Below are positions 22,926 to 33,477 of a DNA stretch of 64,000 bases, one piece after another (position 1 is the stretch's first letter; every line of letters starts with the position of its first letter). The position numbers and the translations under genes are program-made. The DNA lies in the NCBI GenBank assembly GCA_026008535.1, contig BRKX01000011.1:18050001-18114000 (forward strand), written 5' to 3'. Under the pieces are notes generated by a model. The model did not search any database, was not told the origin of the DNA, and saw only the letters and a program-made list of their open reading frames with translations. Origin of the DNA: Perilla frutescens (Eukaryota; Streptophyta; Magnoliopsida; Lamiales; Lamiaceae).

Positions 22926-23286
22926 GAAGCCCAGTTCAAAAATACATTGGGTTGACCCGGGAAGGCTTGGTCGACCATATCGTGAAGAAATTACAAAGGG
23001 CTCGGTCGAACCATACTTTTGCACCTGGGTTAACCCTGTGTAAAAACAGTTATCCGGTTTGACCCAGCTATCTCGGTCGACCTGTGCTGTGCGCTCCGTG
23101 GATGGACGAGTTTTTACTTATAATTAGGGTTCCAAACCTAATTAGGGAGAGTTGACATACACCACTCGAGAGGAACGTGATTTTTAGAGGCACCACAAGT
23201 CATAAACACGGAGGAACACTCTAATACACCATTGATATACTTCCATACACCCCGAGAAGACGGAGGAGACGTTCAACACCATCTTT
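22926..23286 (+). repeat. Athila/Tat-like solo LTR relic, piece 2 of 3
   Basis: This lies between the copia element and the Tekay element. It carries GGTCGACC palindromes (22969-22976, 23075-23082) in a GGTTGACC/GGTCGACC-rich context, followed by a GAGGAACGTGA-type stretch. The related copy at 47161-47560 has the same kind of motifs. The repeat continues across the Tekay insertion at 36678. Confidence 0.65.
23282..23286. repeat. Target-site duplication of the Tekay element (left)
   Basis: TCTTT here equals TCTTT at 36678-36682. Confidence 0.9.
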
Positions 23287-23994
23287 TGTAACACCCTAGA
23301 TTTTTGAATAAAGATTAGAGGATTCTTAATAGTAATTAAATAGTTAAGAAAGAAATTTAAATAAGGTTTAAGTGAAGTCAGTTGTCAGTCACGACTTTAG
23401 GGATCAGTTTTCGTGAAATCATCTTTTCAAAAATTTTGATCTTAACTCTGTTCTGGCCGATTTTGGTCTTGTTAGAAAGGTTTTAACTCAAGGAGTGTGC
23501 CGGTGTTCCCGTAATTTTATTCTGAAGTCATTTGAGTTCCCGGTGATGAAAAACGTATTTAAAGGATGAATGAATAGTAACTTTTGCATGCGTTCGTGAT
23601 TTGGAAAATTTACGAAATCCTCCTCATTGATCCGAGTCTTGTTTTGTTAGGCCCCTCTTATAGGAAATGACTCAAGAAATCCATTCGCATTCACGAATTT
23701 CCATTCAGAGGTTAATTGAACGCTCGGGAGCAAAATCTGTCAGTCTGAGTGAATAGTAAAAAGTAATTCTGAAAAAGGAATCTTGGCTCATTTTTCTTCT
23801 GACGACCCTGTCTTCATCACAAGTCAGGTTGGTTCACTAGTATTCGAGCCAATGAGTCTCCCGGTATTTTTAGATTTCATGTCTGAGGTCATTTGGACCT
23901 CGACATCGAATAAAGCAGCTTTTAAGCAAACCCGGGGTAACTTTTGCAGTGTTCCTGCACTGGAGTGGCTTCTTAAGAAAGCCAAGGCCCCATC

Positions 23995-24002
23995 TATAAA
24001 TA
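23995..24002 (+). promoter_or_regulatory. TATA box of the Tekay 5' LTR
   Basis: TATAAATA in the context CATCTATAAATAGAAG is conserved in the 3' LTR at 34185-34192. Confidence 0.65.
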
Positions 24003-24746
24003 GAAGACCCCCCTTTACTCATTTTCATCCATTCACTTAATTTCTAAACTTTTGGAGAGTTGAGAGCTTGAGAGAAAGTCGAAGTTCTGTTGAAGCGAGG
24101 GACATTCTTCGTGAGTGTTCCTCCGAGACGACAAGAGGAGTGGTGTGGAAGGGATACGGTGAGGAAAGGTGCTAGGGGTGCCATTGGTTCATAGCAGGCG
24201 GCTCTGCCGCTGTTGCTACTCGACTAGACGTAGAGCTAGCCTTCTTCCTTCGACGCACCTAACTCCGTCCATTCTTGTTCGTCTGCCTCGAATCCATTTC
24301 CTTTCTCGTCTTTTAATTTCTACATTTTATTTCCATTCTTCATGTTCTTCATGTTCTTCATTATTATTCGTCTATTTTCCATTTAGAACTAGTATTTTGA
24401 TTCTTGTTAAAATTTGAGGTTGGTAGCATTTCTGTTATTTTGCTCGTTGTTATTCTCGTTATTATGTTCCCATCATTATTTCACGTAGTTAGTCTTATTT
24501 ATTTCATTGAAGTTCCATTCAAGTTTATATTTAAGATTCCATCATTATTTCTAAGTGTTTAAGGAGGATTGTCATGTTATTCCGTTATAATGTTAATTTA
24601 TTTTTAAAGTTTAAAGCATGTTCGTTTCTATGTTTTTGCAAGTGTTAAGTCTTGGTTTTAAGTTTAAAATGTCGAAGAAAGGGAGAGATAACCGAGTAAC
24701 ACCTCAACTAACACTTCGATCGAAGGAATTTGAGGTCCGTAAGAGT

Positions 24747-24903
24747 GCACGGATCGTGCAAGTGTTGCACGGCCCGTGCCAAGCTATGTAAAGTGCCCAG
24801 AAAGTCTCAGCACTGATGGTACGGACCGTGTTAGTGTGCGCACGGACCGTGCCAGATGACCTGACCGTGTTTTTCTCGCCTTGAGGCCTAGCACGGCCCA
24901 TGC
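24747..24903. repeat. Array of GC-rich palindromes in the Tekay 5' LTR
   Basis: Five copies of a 13-base dyad close to GCACGGACCGTGC occur at 24747, 24767, 24819, 24840 and 24891. The 3' LTR has a longer version (34937-35136). Each unit is self-complementary, so the RNA could fold and the DNA could be a protein-binding site. Confidence 0.85.
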
Positions 24904-26448
24904 CAGGCCAAGTCCGCCATGTTTTGCTTCCAAACATATTCTAAACTCGAGTCTTTCAAACCCTTGTGTTTTCTAAAGGTTATAAAGTTGTACAAACTAT
25001 GTTTAAGTCCTAGTTAAGGGTATATAGGTTAGATATTGTTTAATTTCCTTTTTAGTAGTTAGAAATCTTCGAAGGAGACCGCTAAGTCGGTGATTCGATT
25101 TTTGTAGGAGGAAGTTAGCCTCGTGGGAATTCAGAAAAGGATCAGCATCTCGTTGCTTCATCTTCTGCTCAGTGATCAAGGTGGGTAAATCTATACTCAT
25201 CTAAAAGTTTGAGCTAATAAGCTCTAGAAGCATGTTAGGGCAAATGAGATATCTAATAAAATATTTTACTCTACCTGATTGATCTCTGTACAAGGAAGGA
25301 AGTAAAGGAAGATATTATGTGTTATTTGAGCTCTCAAGCATGCTTAGAAATGCTAGAATTGTTTAAGTATTGATTATGTTTAGCATGAGATAATAGAATT
25401 GTCTTTAGTTGCAATTCATGTTATATACGCTCATTTCATCGTATTTGAATGTTGCTATTTTGCTAAGATTAGTATAGTTAAGGATTGCCTTTTAGGGTTG
25501 GAGATAAATCCCTTATAGACGGAGATCATGCTAAAGTAAAGGATTAGCCCCTAGACGTTGCTCTAGGCTTGGTTTTGCTAGCAAGATTAAAGAAGAAAGG
25601 AACTTAGCATTTTGCTTAAGCAATAATTGAGCTCAGAGGACTTTGATCTTTGATCATTAAGTGAGTCACTGCTGGGTTTATCCCTCACAAACTCGTAAGG
25701 ATATTCGAGGTAACCCCTCTTGTGTCCTAAGGCATGCCTAAGGGTGCAGTTGATATCAGGTTAGAGCCAGGATTGGCCCAAAAGAAAAAGAAAAGGTTTT
25801 ACGGATATGGAGAGGGCTTTTACGTTTTGCTCTCCATACACCGTCAGTAGGTTATTAGATATCTTAAAGTTTATTAAAGTGTTTTTATTAAAACCCACTA
25901 AGTACATTAGTGCTCATGCCCCCTCTTTTTCAAATGTTTTCAGGTTCAGATGCTGAGGATGTTGGTGGCTGTGGATGTGGGTTAGCTGCCAAGATTATTT
26001 TGTTATAGTATAAGCTTCTTTTGAAATCCCACTATAATTCTGCTACTCTGATACACTCTTTAATATTCCTAAGTTCTATTATGTTTATCGAGATTCTACG
26101 AATATTCCCCAGACATGATTATCTATATATATAAGTGATGCATATTCAGTTCTATTCCTACTTCTTGAGTATATTTTCCTTTTACCTGTGAAGAGGCTTG
26201 TGTACATTGATATCTGTTATTCGCTTTGACCTATGAATGGGTCTATGTTTGTTGGTATCTGATTAGTTAGTCTTTTTATTTCGCTAAACATGTTTTAATC
26301 AAGTAAATCCGAGTATCATCACCTATCTTTTGAAAGTATGCCTTCATCCGTAAACCTTATTTGTTAATCTTCTATTCTTGTATTAATCCCTTAATTAACA
26401 CCCCGTCCCCATTCATTAATTCTCCTCTCAGGACCGGGCTGTTACAGA

Positions 26449-26460
26449 TGGTATCAGAGT
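26449..26460 (+). other. Primer-binding site of the Tekay element
   Basis: TGGTATCAGAGT, two bases after the LTR end GTTACA, matches the initiator tRNA-Met site except for the last base. Confidence 0.93.
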
Positions 26461-26990
26461 AGGGTTGCAACTCTGCAGACCTGTCTCTTTGTTAGATAAG
26501 TTAAGTGCTTCTGTGCGTATAAATTTTTTCTGTGATAAGTCAAAGTAGCAACCCACAGCTCACCATCATCCTCGTATTCTCAACAAAAATCAACGTATGA
26601 TAGTATAGAGATTTTGGATTTTGGATTCATGATTTTTGGAATATAAGAAAATGGAAGATTTAAGCAAGCTTACCTGTTTTATGGATAAGAGAAAAACCGT
26701 GATAATGAAATTCCAAGTAAAAGGTGTTCGGGTAAGATGATTTCTGAGATGGAAAGTTTGTGAAAAGATTTCTCGATCCCAAAGAGGTTTAAATTCATTC
26801 TCAAAATTTTTGACTCAAAGAAAAGGTAAATATGTATGTTTAAAGACTTTGGGCACCAATTTTTTTGTAAAATGTCAATTGCTTTTAAAGGAGCTATGTA
26901 TGCAAGATAAATTCTAGAATATATTAAGACCTTAGGAGAACCTTAGGTCTCCCTTTTATGATCTACACTGATTAAGCTATTCTCTTTTAG
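26461..26990 (+). other. Leader of the Tekay element
   Basis: No coding frame is visible. It ends in a pyrimidine-rich stretch and TAG (TATTCTCTTTTAG, 26978-26990) directly before the ATG of the next ORF, which looks like a 3' splice site. Confidence 0.5.
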
Positions 26991-27758
26991 ATGGTTAAGC
27001 GTCGTATGACTGCTAGGAAGAGTGTGCCACTTTTCCGCCCTATGCAAGAGAGGGTCGAGAGGTTCAGGAGGGAAACTTGGGATGGTAATGAGCAGTTGTT
27101 GTCCTTAATGGCAAGATAACTGGAAATATGGGCATGGGCTAACGGCTATGGAGGAGAGTCCGGGAGTGTATCCGACTTGAAAACATGCATCCGCATATGT
27201 GAGCACGCACCATCCGCTTGGAAGCCCACGATGTATCGCATCATGCAGAGCACCATCACCCGTGATCCCGTAACGTATGTTAAAATCGGGAATCTGACGG
27301 AATTCTTCTCAGTCTTGATGGCTCATTGGGTGTCAGAGTATGGTGATGTGCATGCTTTAGCCGAGCAGTAAGTAGCCGAGCAAAACCCCTCCTTAGTAGT
27401 GGAGCTGGAACTGCAAAGGGCAACTCTTAACAGTCCCCCTGGACTTCAAGCACCGCGCCCCCATGATGAAGAAACCTCGGGAGCAGGACCCTCAAGCGTC
27501 CGGATCGTGAATCACACCGAGTCCCTATTTTTCTGCACTCCTCAAATGAACTAGTGGACCCCTGCAATTGCTTCTCAGGATCTGGGACAGTGTATGTCCC
27601 ATCAGTACCCTGAAGGGAACATAAGCATGACAAAGTTCAAGTTCAGCGTACCAGAGACAGTTGAAGATGATGAAGAAGAAGAGGACCCGGAGGAAGGAGG
27701 CGAGGAGGAAGTAGGGTCACCATGCAAGGGGAAAGGGAAGGCTCCGACCTATAATTAA
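26991..27758 (+). pseudogene. Extra ORF between primer-binding site and gag of the Tekay element
   Basis: One continuous frame of 255 codons runs from ATG 26991 to TAA 27756-27758. It is broken only by three in-frame stops (27117-27119, 27369-27371, 27552-27554) and has no frameshift. The product begins basic (MVKRRMTARKSVPLFRPMQE), has a middle with several Trp and Cys (KTCIRICEHAPSAWKP), and ends in a strongly acidic tail (VEDDEEEEDPEEGGEEEVGS) followed by KGKGKAP. I recognise no domain. The maintained frame over 768 bases suggests it was under coding constraint before the element decayed. It lies on the same strand as gag, 380 bases upstream. It is not the usual gag, which follows separately. 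Confidence 0.6.
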
Positions 27759-28137
27759 GCTGTAGAAGGAGGTGTATGAGGTGTTGTTGTTAGAACACCT
27801 AGGTTTCTGATCTATCTGTCTGTCTGTCTATTTATCTGATGTCCGTTTAATCTGCTTTAACCTAGATCCTAATATGTAATATATGCATTAACTTTTCTAA
27901 ACTCTAATAGTGGCAGTGAATCTTCCAAAAAAACTGCCCTATTCCGTTTGTAACCCAGAACGCCTTTTATGATATTGATGCCAAAGTCCTCATAATGAGA
28001 CAGTTTTCCCTTTATACTTGATGTCATTTAAATTTCTGCCTTGCTTGATCTATCCTGCATAAATTAAAGAGCTTATCGAAAGGCATTTTTACTTTGTGTG
28101 AATTCAATTGAGCATCGTTAATATTTAGTTCTTTAGA

Positions 28138-28990
28138 ATACCGCCAAGAAGACGTCAAGCCGAGAATGAAGATGAGAATGAACCTGAGCAAGCCCCAAAC
28201 CCCGGTTCAAGAGCTGAAAATGTGTTTCTCAAATACAACCCTCTGTCTTTTAATAGTTTAGAAGACCTAATGGATGCCGAGAAATGGATTCGCTCTTTAG
28301 AAAGAATTTTCGATTTCATAGCCTGTTCAGAAGAAGAGAAGTTAAGTTGCGCTCTTTTCATGCTTACGGATGATGCGGACTACTGGTGGGAGTCTGTTTG
28401 AAGAACGATAACCTCTGAGCAATGAGCGGAGTACAGTTGGGAAGATTTCAAGCACGACCTATATCAGAAGTACATCCTGGATTGTTACCGTGAGACAAAG
28501 GAGATGGAGTTCTGGAACCTAAAGCAAGGAAAAAAGATATTATCGGAATACGATAGAGAGTTCAACCAATTGTCAAGGCATGCTCTACATCTAGTGGATT
28601 CAGATGGGAAAAAGGCGCGCAAGTTCAAGAAGGGACTTAGGTCTGAGATTGGCATAGCCCTCGCTGGGCAAAAAGACATGTCTTATACTTGAACCTTAGC
28701 CAAAACCTTAAGCATATAAGCCATCCTCTCTCGAGAGAGAGTTCAGCCCCCCAGCCAACTAATGATCCAAAAGGAAAGATAAAGTGGGAAGGAGGAAGGA
28801 GAGATGATAAAGGAAAGAAACCCCACTGGCAAAGCCGAGAGTCAGAGGTACCTTGCAGTCGGCCTGACCCCAACCCTGGCCTAAGACCATGTCAAAAGTG
28901 CAGAAAGACACAACTTGGAGCCCGTCAAGCAAACTAAACTAGGTGCTACAACTGTGGAGAAGAGGGACACTTCAAGAGGGAGTGTCCTAA
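28138..28990 (+). pseudogene. gag: gag of the Tekay element (decayed)
   Basis: The frame begins PPRRRQAENEDENEPEQAP, preceded by ATA at 28138 where a Met codon is expected. It contains the Retrotrans_gag domain: FLKYNPLSFN, DAEKWIRSLERIFDFIACSE, CALFMLTDDADYWW, a stop, WEDFKHDLYQKYILDCYRE, EYDREFNQLSRHA and FKKGLRSEIGIALAG. A CCHC zinc knuckle CYNCGEEGHFKREC lies at 28944-28985, with a TAA just upstream of it in its frame. Gag packages the element RNA. The start is preceded by TTAGTTCTTTAG, which resembles a splice acceptor. Confidence 0.88.
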
Positions 28991-29141
28991 TGAAAACAAG
29001 AGATGATCCCAGACACCACAGTAACCCCTGTACCCACAGCCGCTTCGACAATTCCCCAGAAATCAACCAAGGCTGCAGCAAGGAAGACCCCAAAGACAAA
29101 GGCCGGGAATGAATCTAAGGCCGAACTAAGGACGAGATCAA

Positions 29142-29850
29142 ATGACCAATCAAGGACAAAGGCCTCCTCAGCCGGCTCATACTTATGCACTTACTCAGCA
29201 GCAAGCTGCTAAGGCCCTAGGTAATCTGGCAGGTATGCTTACCCTCTTCGACACGCCCGTTTTATCTCTCTTTGATACTGGAGGATCGCATTCGTTCATA
29301 GTTGAGTCTACGTGTAAGAGATTGAAGATAAAACCCGAAATCGAGGAGAATGCTCTTGAGATAAGTATTCTCTCTGGAAGAAGAATGATGTCTAGGAAGG
29401 TCTGCTCTAATCTAGAATTGAACATATAAGGGACAACCTTTAAGTTAAATCTTTACGTGATAAAGATTCAGGGCTTCGATATATTCCTAGGAATGGATTA
29501 GTTAGCCTCAGCTTATGCCTCCATAAGCTGCCCTAAGAGGGAAGTAGTGTTTCGACCACCCGGGAAACCCGAAGTGAAGATCTACGGATCAAGGTTAGGA
29601 ACTAAAGTACCAGTGATATCCGTTTTGAAGGCCGCAAATATGACGAGGAGGAGTAACTACTAAGCATTCTTTGTTAGCTTGACGAAGAAAGAGAAAGGAG
29701 AGCTGTCAATCGAAGACGTTTCAGTCATAAGAGAATACCCCGATGTATTTCCATAGGAACTACCAGGACTACCCCCAGATAGGCAAGTGGAGTTCGCCAT
29801 CGAGTTGGAACTAGGAGCCGTCCCAGTCTCGAAAGCCCCCTACAGAATGG
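29142..29850 (+). pseudogene. pol: Protease and start of pol of the Tekay element
   Basis: The frame at 29142-29429 carries the retropepsin motif LSLFDTGGSHSFIVE (active-site Asp-Thr-Gly) and continues past a TAA with DIFLGMD. Broken frames follow with VVFRPPGKPEVKIYG, then IREYPDVFP, LPGLPPDRQVEFAIELELG and VPVSKAPYRMAPKE, which is the normal entry to the reverse transcriptase. The sequence then stops resembling RT at 29861. Protease would process the polyprotein. Confidence 0.88.
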
Positions 29851-29871
29851 CGCCTAAGGAGTAGTAAGTGG
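29851..29871 (+). other. Deletion junction: reverse transcriptase core missing
   Basis: The pre-RT motif RMAPKE (ending 29861) is followed within eight bases by WTPKCEESFQTLKK (from 29869), which normally lies just after the RT palm and thumb. Roughly a kilobase that should encode the RT, including its catalytic YxDD, is absent, and the reading frame changes at the join. Confidence 0.85.
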
Positions 29872-30411
29872 ACGCCAAAGTGCGAGGAAAGCTTCCAAAC
29901 CTTGAAGAAGATGCTAACCACAGCCCCAGTATTGACCATTCCAGAAGAAAATGAAGATTTCGTGGTTTACGCAGATGCGTAAAAAAAAAGAATAGGATGC
30001 GTGCTGATGCAAAGAGGAAAGGTGATTGCTCATGCTTTGAGATAGCTTAAGAATCACGAGCAGAACTATCCCACGCATGACTTAGAGCTAGCAGTAGTTA
30101 TTCATGCGCTGAAGATCTGGAGGCACTATCTCTACGGAGCTAAGTGTGAGGTCTTCTCAGATCATAAGAGCCTGATGTATTTCTTCAAGGAAAAAGATCT
30201 TAACATGAGGCAGAGAAGATGGTTAGAACTCATCAAGGATTACGATTGCACGATTCACTACCACCTAGGCAAGGCGAATGTGGTAGCTGATGGCTTAAGT
30301 AGGAAGGAGAAAGCAGAGTTAGGACTCGTTCTAGGCCAGGAGGAACTTCGCAAGGAATTTGAGAAGTTGAGAACCGAGGTGCTAACACCACCTAAGACCA
30401 TTCAAGCCTAG
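29869..30411 (+). pseudogene. pol: RNase H of the Tekay element
   Basis: From TGG 29869: WTPKCEESFQTLKKMLTTAP, then VVYADA with the first catalytic Asp followed by a stop. Next come HDLELAVVIHALKIWRHYLYG (Glu), VFSDHKSLMYFF (Asp) and GKANVVADGLSRKEKAE (last Asp). This is a gypsy RNase H followed by the usual linker. The four acidic residues are present. It lacks the RT domain it normally follows. Confidence 0.9.
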
Positions 30412-31047
30412 ATCGCTACGATAGTCGCTCAGCCCGACCTAAGGTAAAGGATAGTCGAAGCCCAGAGAATAGATGAGTTTCTCGAGAAAAAAAGGCTGGA
30501 AGCACGGTCTGATAGCTCGCAAGACTTTACGGAAGCCGCCGACAACGCACTTTTATTCAAGAGAAGGCTTTGTGTGCCAAGCAAGGAAGAGCTGAAGGAG
30601 GAAATCATGTGCGAAGCACATAACACACCATATACAGCACATTCCGGAAGCACCAAGATGTATCAAGACCTCAAGAGGAACTTCTGGTGGAATAACATAA
30701 AGAGAAAGATAGCCGCTTTCATAGAAAGATGTTTGAACTATCAGTAACTGAAAGCTTTGCATCAGAAACCCTCTGGTTTGCTCCAACTCTTAGATATTCC
30801 TGAATGGAAGTGGGATCATATTAATATGGACTTTGTGGTAGGTTTGCCAAAGTCTAAGCGGGGCAATACCGCTATTTGGGTAGTTGTTGATCGTTCATCG
30901 AAAGCCGCGTATTTTATTACCGTCAAGATGAGGGATGGGCTAGATCAATTAGCCCAGCTTTATGTTAGGGAAATTGTGCATTTGCATAGAGTGTCGGTCT
31001 CGATTACATCAGACCGTGATACGAGATTTATATCAAGATTCTGGATG

Positions 31048-31051
31048 AGCC
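31048..31051. repeat. Short direct repeat flanking the integrase insert (left)
   Basis: AGCC here and at 32629-32632 may be a short target-site duplication. Four bases are weak evidence. Confidence 0.45.
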
Positions 31052-32628
31052 TTGACGCGCGGTCATTTCGCGTTAAAAAATAATTTACAACTCTTGTGCC
31101 CACAGCGAGCGTAGCCAGCTAATGAGTATGGGTCGATCCCACAGAGAGCTATTGTGATTCCACCTTCAAACCAATCATGAAAAGCGGGGTTTTAGTTTTG
31201 TTGTCACTACTGAAAATTAAATCTGCAAAAGAAAGTAAAAAAGATATCAAATAACAACGGTTCTGGCATTTGAACTTGAATTTGATTTAAATATATATCA
31301 ACTCGATCATGGGCACACCGATTTTTATACATGTTAAGTCACGCAGTTATGGGGACTGGATTCCTCTCTGCATCCCTTCATTCATCCTTTCATTATAGAC
31401 TGAAAAGTGATTCCTCGTCAATTAAATCTCTAATCAGAGTCACCCACCCCCTGGTTCCCCAAAGAGATGTAAGTGAACGGACAGCAGTATGCCCTAGACG
31501 AACCTAGATCTGTTGTGTTTACCGATTCCTCGTGTACCCACAACAACCCATTCATTCCCTTATTACTATATGAACCAACACACAGTCACGATTCACCAAT
31601 TCAATTAATGGTGGTGTGCCCTCTTTATCTAATGAGTGATCAGCCACATTGGGCATTTCAGACACACTCTCATGTGGAACAAGGCACAAGAATCAACAGA
31701 AACCTATCATGCATTACTATGCCCATTTTAGCCTCACGAGTCCAGATTTACATTTAAACCATTTTCGTTGTTCAAACACCATAATTAATAATCTAGCCAA
31801 GCATGCTAGACATAATTAAAATAGCAGAAATAAAAGACATAATTATAAAGAGAACTTACTGAGTTTAATAAGTAAAAAGACTCAACATAAACGTTGAGTT
31901 TATGAACATAATCCTAGGTCTAAAGGCTTAAGGCCTATTGGAACTGTTTTTGCTGCAAAGCAGCGTACTGAAAAGTAAAATGCAGAAATTAGAAATTGTA
32001 GCAATTGTTTCTGACTATCCGAACTTGTGTTTTCAGAAATTACAGAAGCTTAAATAGTTACATTTCCGAATTAAAGTTTCCCCAACAAGCTGGGGTCTTC
32101 ATTGGATTTTCAGAACTGGCGTGCCCTTTTCTGATCTGACTGGATAAGCATAAGTTGACCAAATCCTTATTTTTTAGGGATTGGACTTATCTCTTCATTG
32201 CAGCGTCTCTAGGAGTCCAGTTCATCTCCACTCTTCCTCGGATAATGCAACTATCTTTTTCATCTCTCACCTCCATCTATACTTCAGGTTTTCCGCGATT
32301 GCCCTATTCCAGCCTATTGTCGAGTCTATATGAGCAAAGTAGGCACGGCATCATGCAGTCAGTGTCATCCATGTCTAATATGCCCATTCCACTGCCCGAA
32401 TATAGGATGAGTGCTGAAAAAAGTCCCCTGTGCCTCTGACTGAATATTTAGCTTGGACTTTGCTTGAATTGCTAGGCATAAAATGCCTCTTTCGCCAGAC
32501 TTGACCTCCGCAATGCCCTATGACATCATCCTGGTTCTTTTTGACTCAAAACACACTAAAAATAACATTTATAACGAACAAAATGCCCATAAAATAATGA
32601 AATAAATGGACTTATTAAGCCCACAAGA
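31052..32628 (-). mobile_element. Solo-LTR-like insert of about 1.58 kb in the Tekay integrase
   Basis: It interrupts the integrase codons cleanly. There is no coding domain. Read on the minus strand it begins near TGTGGGCTTAATAAGTCC and ends ATGACCGCGCGTCA. Close to that end it has CTCTCTGTGGGATCGACC, which resembles the 3' end of the Athila LTR at 53866-53882 (TCTCTGTGGATACGACC). I therefore read it as a solo LTR of an Athila/Tat-like family. The inner TG...CA ends and the outer AGCC repeats do not agree to the base, so the exact edges are uncertain by a few bases. Confidence 0.65.
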
Positions 32629-33033
32629 AGCCATGAGATCAAAGCTCAACTTCAGTACGGCCTTTCATCCTCAGATGAATGGCCAGTCTGAAAGGACTAT
32701 CTAAATTCTGGAAGATATGCTTAGAGGAGTAGTCATTGATCAAGGAAGTAGCTGGGAGGAGCTACTGCCATTGGTAGAGTTCGCGTACAACAACAACTAC
32801 CAATCATCAATCGACATGGCCCCTTATGAAGCCCTGTACCGAAAGAAGTGTAGATCATACTTGTATTGGGATGAGGTTGGAGAAAGAAGAATACTTAGAC
32901 ATGAGATGGTCCAGGAAGCGGTCCAGAAGATCGAGTTAATTCGTCAACAAATCAAGGAGGCTCAAGATAGACAGAAGGCTTACCAGATCAAAGAAGGACA
33001 GAGCTCAGTTTCAACATTAGAGATAAAGTATTC

Positions 33034-33441
33034 TTGAAGATAACTCCGTCCAGAGGAGTGGTTCGTTTTGGCAAACGAAACAAGCTAAGGCCCAGATTTA
33101 TTGGACCTTTTGAAATTTTAGAGAAGGTGAATGAAGTAGCCTACAGGTTGGCCTTACCACCCAACCTGAGTGATATTCATGACGTTTTTCATACCTTAAT
33201 ATTGAGAAAGTATGTGTTTGATCCAAAGCACGTGATTAGCAATGAAGAGATAGTCCTGAATGAGGACTTAGCATATGAAGAAAAGCTCTAGGCCATTGTG
33301 GATCGAAAGATCCAGAAGTTGAGGAACAAGGAGATCAGTCTTGTAAAAGTAATCTGGAACCATCATAGTTCGGAGGAGGCAACCTGGGAGCTAGAATCCG
33401 AGCTACTCAAGAAGTATCCTGATGTCCCTTATCAGAGTTAG
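33034..33441 (+). pseudogene. pol: Integrase C-terminus and chromodomain of the Tekay element
   Basis: The frame gives the GPY/F module (KLRPRFIGPFEILEKVNEV, AYRLALPPNLSDIHDVFH). After a TAG near 33289 it continues with a chromodomain: DRKIQKLRNKEISLVKVIW, then EEATWELESELLKKYP, to TAG 33439-33441. In chromoviruses this domain binds modified histone H3 and steers integration to heterochromatin. One stop separates it from integrase. Confidence 0.9.
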
Positions 33442-33465
33442 TAAATTTCGGGATGAAATTTCTTT

Positions 33466-33477
33466 AAGGGGGTAGGA
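33466..33477 (+). other. Polypurine tract of the Tekay element
   Basis: AAGGGGGTAGGA lies directly before the 3' LTR start TGTAACACC and after the conserved AAATTTCGGGATGAAATTTC block (33443-33462). Confidence 0.95.

Larger units (their letters stand above)
23287..26446 (+). repeat. 5' LTR of the Tekay element
   Basis: 3160 bp. It contains a TATA box (23995-24002) and an array of GCACGGNCCGTGC-type palindromes (24747-24903). Open frames inside it (such as 23783-24040 and 24169-24417) have counterparts in the 3' LTR with different frameshifts and are not genes. Confidence 0.95.
30520..33010 (+). pseudogene. pol: Integrase of the Tekay element, split by an insert
   Basis: The first half (30560-31051) has the zinc-binding His region (CEAHNTPYTAHSG, KMYQDLKRNFWW) and RCLNYQ followed by a stop, where the second Cys of the C-x-x-C pair is Tyr. 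The core motifs WDHINMDFVVGLPKS (first Asp) and SITSDRDTRFISRFW (second Asp) follow. The second half resumes at 32633 after a 1.58 kb insert with KLNFSTAFHP, NGQSERTI (Glu), a stop, LEDMLRGVVIDQGSSWEE and DMAPYEALYRKKCRS. All three catalytic acids remain recognisable. Function is lost. Confidence 0.9.

Noticed and set aside
23783..24417. Open frames 23783-24040 and 24169-24417 as genes
   Set aside because: They lie wholly inside the Tekay 5' LTR, and the 3' LTR copies have different breaks and no conserved product.
26449..26460. tRNA gene at the primer-binding sites
   Set aside because: Only 12 bases complementary to the tRNA 3' end are present. No cloverleaf can be formed.
31473..32439. Open frames 31473-31757 and 32155-32439 as genes
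   Set aside because: They lie inside the solo-LTR-like insert and show no domain.
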